From contig JAPTJF010000209.1 in the NCBI GenBank assembly GCA_029339195.1, positions 37,850 through 101,849 on the forward strand: 64,000 nucleotides of DNA, given 5' to 3'. The translations under genes were made by a program, and so were the position numbers. The notes under the pieces were generated by a model. It saw only the letters and a list, made by a program, of their open reading frames with translations, was not told where the DNA came from and searched no databases. Each line of letters begins with the position of its first letter. The stretch's first letter is position 1. Positions 60,965 to 64,000 of the stretch are shown piece after piece. Source of the DNA: Micractinium sp. NFX-FRZ. Taxonomy: Eukaryota > Chlorophyta > Trebouxiophyceae > Chlorellales > Chlorellaceae.

Positions 60965-61287
60965 TCAGGTGCCAGGCCACATGTGCTGCTGCTGCTGTTG
61001 CTGCTGCTGCTGCCACTGCTGCTCCTGCGGCGGCACGTGCTGGTGGTGTGCGGCATGGTGTGCAGCAGTTGCCTGCTGCGGCACCCCACTGGCAACTGCC
61101 GGGGGTGGCGATGTTGCAACTCCCCGGACCAGCATTGCCGTCAGCAGGTGGTGCACAATGCTGCTGCTGGCAGGGGCTGCCGTGGGTGCTGCCGTGGCCG
61201 GTTGCTGTTGCTGCTGCAGCAACTGCCACCACTCCTGCCGCTGCGGGGCCGGCTGCTGCTGCTGCTGCTGCCCCGACTGCTGCCCCG

Positions 61288-61319
<32 letters not shown>

Positions 61320-63290
61320 GCATAACGCAGCAGCAGCGCCTGCAGGCTTGCTGTGCAGGCGTCACTAGAGCCGGACGGGTCCACTTGGCCAGGCAGGTTA
61401 GGCATGAGAGGCGCAAAGCCGCCTGCCTGCTGCTGCTGCTGCTGCTGCTGCTGTGGTGCCGGATGCCGCTGCAGCTGGTTCTGCTGCGGTGGCGGCAGCG
61501 ACGGGGTGGGCCGCGTGGGCGCTGGGCCAGTGGTGGTGGTAAAGTGGCTGTGAGCTTCCCGCCTGCTGCCCAGCACCAGCCCGGCCACAATAGGGCTGCT
61601 GCTGTTGGGCAGCTGCTCGCCTGGTGCAGGGCCGGCACCTGGCGGGAGCTTGAAGCTGTCCTCCTGCCGGCGACCGTGCGCCCATGCTGACACTGGCTGC
61701 TGCTCCTCCTGCTGCACACCCCAGGCCGCCCGCTGCTTGCGCTGGAGGTCGGGGCGTACGCCCTGCAAGCAGCAAGCGTGCCGGTCATTCAGGCAGGCAG
61801 GCAGGCACGCGAGAAAGTGTGGGCACATGTGAGCCACACGTGAGTGCGGGCACAGTGTGTGCAGGCAGGCAGGCGTGAGTGCGGGCAGGCAGGCAGGCGG
61901 TTGCTCAGTCGCGGAGGATGGGCAGGTACACAGGCGAGCAGGGGCAGGGGCCGGTAGGGGGGTCGACGGGCGCACAGCAGGCAGGCAGGCAGGTTGGGTG
62001 GGCAGGCGGGTGGAGAGCTCGCATGACGTCAGTAGGCCGGCAGGCGCCCTGCCCATGCCGCGCTCACCACCTCACCCGATCACCTCAGATCCACCCACCC
62101 ACACCCACCTGTGGGTGGCGTGCCTGGAACTCCCGCAGCTCCCTGCCGTACCGCTCCCTGTCCCGCCTCGCCTCCTCGAGGTACGGCGCCCGCTCCTCTG
62201 CCGGCAGCTGGCTCCACATGTCACCCACGATCTTGCTGATGCCCTGCAGGCCGATGGGACCAAGGGACCAGTTGGGCAGGGAACCGGGGAGGGGTGCAGT
62301 GCGGACCAGCACTTTTGGGTGGAGCGGCAGCAAGGCCTGGGAGGACGTGGGTGGCACAGACAGTGGCACTGCTCGGTGCGCCGGCCCTTCCTAGGCCCTT
62401 GCCTGGCACAAAGAGACCACCAGCCTCCCTGCCCTTCTCGGCCCGTACCCCCTTACCTTCTGGTCTGCGTTGCGGTGGCGCGCTTTGGCCCCCGGGCGCA
62501 CAGCGTCGGAGAAGAAGTTGTAGGCGGTGCGCGGCCGCTTGACGGGCGGCGGGGGGCAGGCCTCAGCTGCCGCTGCGCCGCTGCTGGCAGGCAGGCTGCT
62601 CAGAAAGCCAGGCGGTGGGCAGAACAGGGTGCCTGCAGGGGGGGCGGGCAGGGAGGCAGGATGGGTGACTCCACCCAGTTCAGCAGGCAGGGGTGTGTGA
62701 CAGCGGTGGCGGCGGCCGCAAGTGCCCTGGACACCCTGGCCAGAGCGACACAGGTTGGCTTAGCCTGACACCTCAGGGCGCTGGGCCAATCAAGTTATGT
62801 ACACGCATCTTGTACAATTGTGTTTGTACATCGAACACCGGCCCTCTCGGCCTCGCTCTGCACACTTGCCTTTGAACTCTTGGTCTCCAAGGAAGAGAGA
62901 CACGAAGTAGGCGGAATCTGAAACCGCCTCCACGGTGCCAGTGACGGCGCCGCCCACGAGGGAGGGGTCTACCGCCGGCGCGCCGCCGCCCGCTGGGAAG
63001 GCTGCCAAGTAGGAGGGCTGCTGGAGTTGCTGCGGGCGTGAGGCGTGTTGCTCTGGCCGCATGCGCTTGTTGGCCGGCAGATCGCCTGCTGTGCCACCTG
63101 CTGTGCCACCTGCTGTGCCGCCTGAGCTCTCGCCCGCGCCCCCGTCCGCGGTCACAGCCGTCACAGCGGCGGCGCTGCCGCGCAGCACCGGACTTGCTGC
63201 CTGTGCCTGCTGCTGCGGCAGCGTAGCCTGCTGCTGCTCTCCCTGCTCCTGGTCCTTCCAAATGCCGTTTTGGTGGGCATCGGCATTCAT
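60965..63290 (-). CDS. HMG-box DNA-binding protein with Gln-rich tail
   Basis: Nuclear protein of 509 aa with one HMG box. Exons: 63290-62870, 62632-62457, 62243-62109, 61762-60965. The HMG box covers about residues 170-242: PVKRPRTAYNFFSDAV, then GISKIVGDMWSQLPAEERAPYLEEA and RYGRELREFQ. Just before it, residues 112-145 (VTGTVEAVSDSAYFVSLFLG, then DQEFKGTLF) resemble the linker block that lies between the ARID and HMG domains of plant ARID-HMG proteins, but no ARID is present. Intron 1 must use a GC donor (GCAAGT). The C-terminal half has four long Gln runs encoded mainly by CAG, typical of transcription cofactors. A Gly-Gly-Thr-Ala repeat (GGTAGGTAGGTAG) lies near residue 60. The start is the first ATG giving a plausible N-terminus. 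Confidence 0.85.
61786..61996 (+). repeat. GGCA microsatellite cluster in HMG-box gene intron 3
   Basis: Several separate runs of GGCAGGCAGGCA in the intron between the HMG exon and the last exon. Confidence 0.8.
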
Positions 63291-63596
63291 GGGCTGCCTG
63301 TGCACGGCAGGCTGGCCAGAAGGTGCCCAGGGCACCTGTCCAGGGCGCGTTGGCAGTTCGGCCTTCGGCGCTCTGAAAGGACAAGCGGCGCTTCTATCTC
63401 CCAGCGATCCGAAAGCAAGCAAAATGACGCTGGGGCGGCCTGCAGTCGGGCAAGGACAGCGAGGTGCTCAAGCTCGGGTGGTCCGGAGGTTCTCGGGCGC
63501 CCGCAGTGCCTAAAAAGTACGTAGCAACCATTGTCACTTTGCCTAAGCATCGATGCGGGCACCTGGACAGTTGTGCGCGCAAGACAGGTGCCGCAC

Positions 63597-63645
63597 CGGT
63601 GCGTAGTGGGTACCCGTGCGTAGCGGGTACCCGTGCGTAGTGGAC
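63597..63645 (+). repeat. Three-copy GTGCGTAGNGGGTACC repeat
   Basis: Three copies of a 16-17 bp unit GTGCGTAG(T/C)GGGTACCC, the third ending differently; each full copy contains the palindrome GGGTACCC. Confidence 0.85.
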
Positions 63646-63667
63646 CCACCCGTGTAGCCCAGGCGTT

Positions 63668-63961
63668 TCAACCCTTGGAGACTGCGTAGGAGATCTGGAA
63701 GCCCGATTTATGTCTCTGAAACTGCAGAGGAGGGTGGCAGCCACACTTTTTCAGGGTCCGCCTGGCTGCCGTGCTGCACCGCGACCGGAAGTTGGCTCGG
63801 GCGAGCCCTGCACTACTTGGACACGTTCTGTGGGGAATCAGAAACGCGTGTGAGGGCCCCCAGCGGAAAAACCGTTGCAGTGGCTGCACGGGAAGGGGCA
63901 CAGCAGCCCTTGCCTGCTCACCAGTAGATCCGACTGGTTCTCCCACATTAGTTCCCGACAT
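63668..63961 (-). CDS. Weak candidate small gene, 97 aa or spliced 59 aa
   Basis: An ATG-started frame (MSGTNVGEPVGSTG...) open for 97 codons. An internal GTGAGC donor (after 63922) and CAG acceptor (before 63807) could remove 114 bp without changing frame. No domain; it may instead be 5' UTR of the HMG-box gene. Only the frame and the splice-like pair support it. Confidence 0.2.
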   Translation of the reverse strand: MSGTNVGEPVGSTGEQARAAVPLPVQPLQRFFRWGPSHAFLIPHRTCPSSAGLARANFRSRCSTAARRTLKKCGCHPPLQFQRHKSGFQISYAVSKG

Positions 63962-64000
63962 TGTAAGCCCGGGTTCTCAAAATCCCCACCTTGCTTGTGG

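Larger units (their letters stand above)
63291..64000. other. Region upstream of the HMG-box gene, to the window edge
   Basis: About 710 bp. It contains the HMG-box gene promoter, a three-copy repeat at 63597-63645, and a weak short open frame at 63668-63961 on the minus strand (see that entry). Confidence 0.4.

Noticed and set aside
61200..61450. CAG/CTG runs as intergenic microsatellites
   Set aside because: They are in frame in the last exon of the HMG-box gene and encode poly-Gln.

Overview
This window reads as nuclear DNA of a GC-rich green alga, most likely a Chlorella-like trebouxiophyte (inference). The evidence is many short exons with GTGAG-type donors and CTGCAG acceptors, TGTAA polyadenylation signals, two light-harvesting (LHCA) genes, a System III cytochrome c heme lyase (used by green algae but not land plants), and very high GC at third codon positions. 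I see no rRNA, tRNA, CRISPR array, viral gene or intact transposon. Seventeen protein genes are modelled from exon phase and family conservation; the printed coordinates are start to stop, and exon borders are given in each entry.

Layout: (1) 0-6 kb: a prolyl 4-hydroxylase (minus, running off the left edge) is divergent from a RING-FYVE-SYLF protein (plus). (2) 6.8-14 kb: holocytochrome c synthase (minus) is divergent from the histone chaperone MSI1/RbAp48 (plus). (3) 15-18.6 kb: two paralogous genes of unknown family (minus). (4) 20.4-24.8 kb: two LHCA genes, divergent, sharing 228 bp of upstream DNA. (5) 25.6-32.6 kb: a plastid-type TalC/FSA-like transaldolase (minus) is divergent from a protein with a CENP-C motif (plus). 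(6) 33.7-48 kb, all minus: a NEK-like kinase, the nucleoporin/mRNA export factor RAE1, and the large membrane protein TMEM245. (7) 48.4-56.3 kb, plus: TMEM135-like and Mpv17/PMP22-like membrane proteins in tandem. (8) 57.7-63.3 kb, minus: a second Ser/Thr kinase and an HMG-box protein with a glutamine-rich tail.

The genes do not form a pathway; this is ordinary eukaryotic gene order with several divergent promoters. Shared themes are loose: chromatin and mitosis (MSI1, CENP-C motif protein, NEK kinase, RAE1, HMG box), photosystem I antenna, and organelle membranes.

The most unusual signal is not a gene. In at least eight genes an intron contains a degraded or near-perfect copy of the edge of the neighbouring exon, often including the splice donor or acceptor. 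The copies sit roughly 60-215 bp from the true junction, and in some introns there are two. This recurrent tandem duplication across exon-intron borders looks like a genome-wide mutational habit that enlarges introns and creates decoy splice sites. Three GC-AG introns were also needed to make conserved protein domains join.
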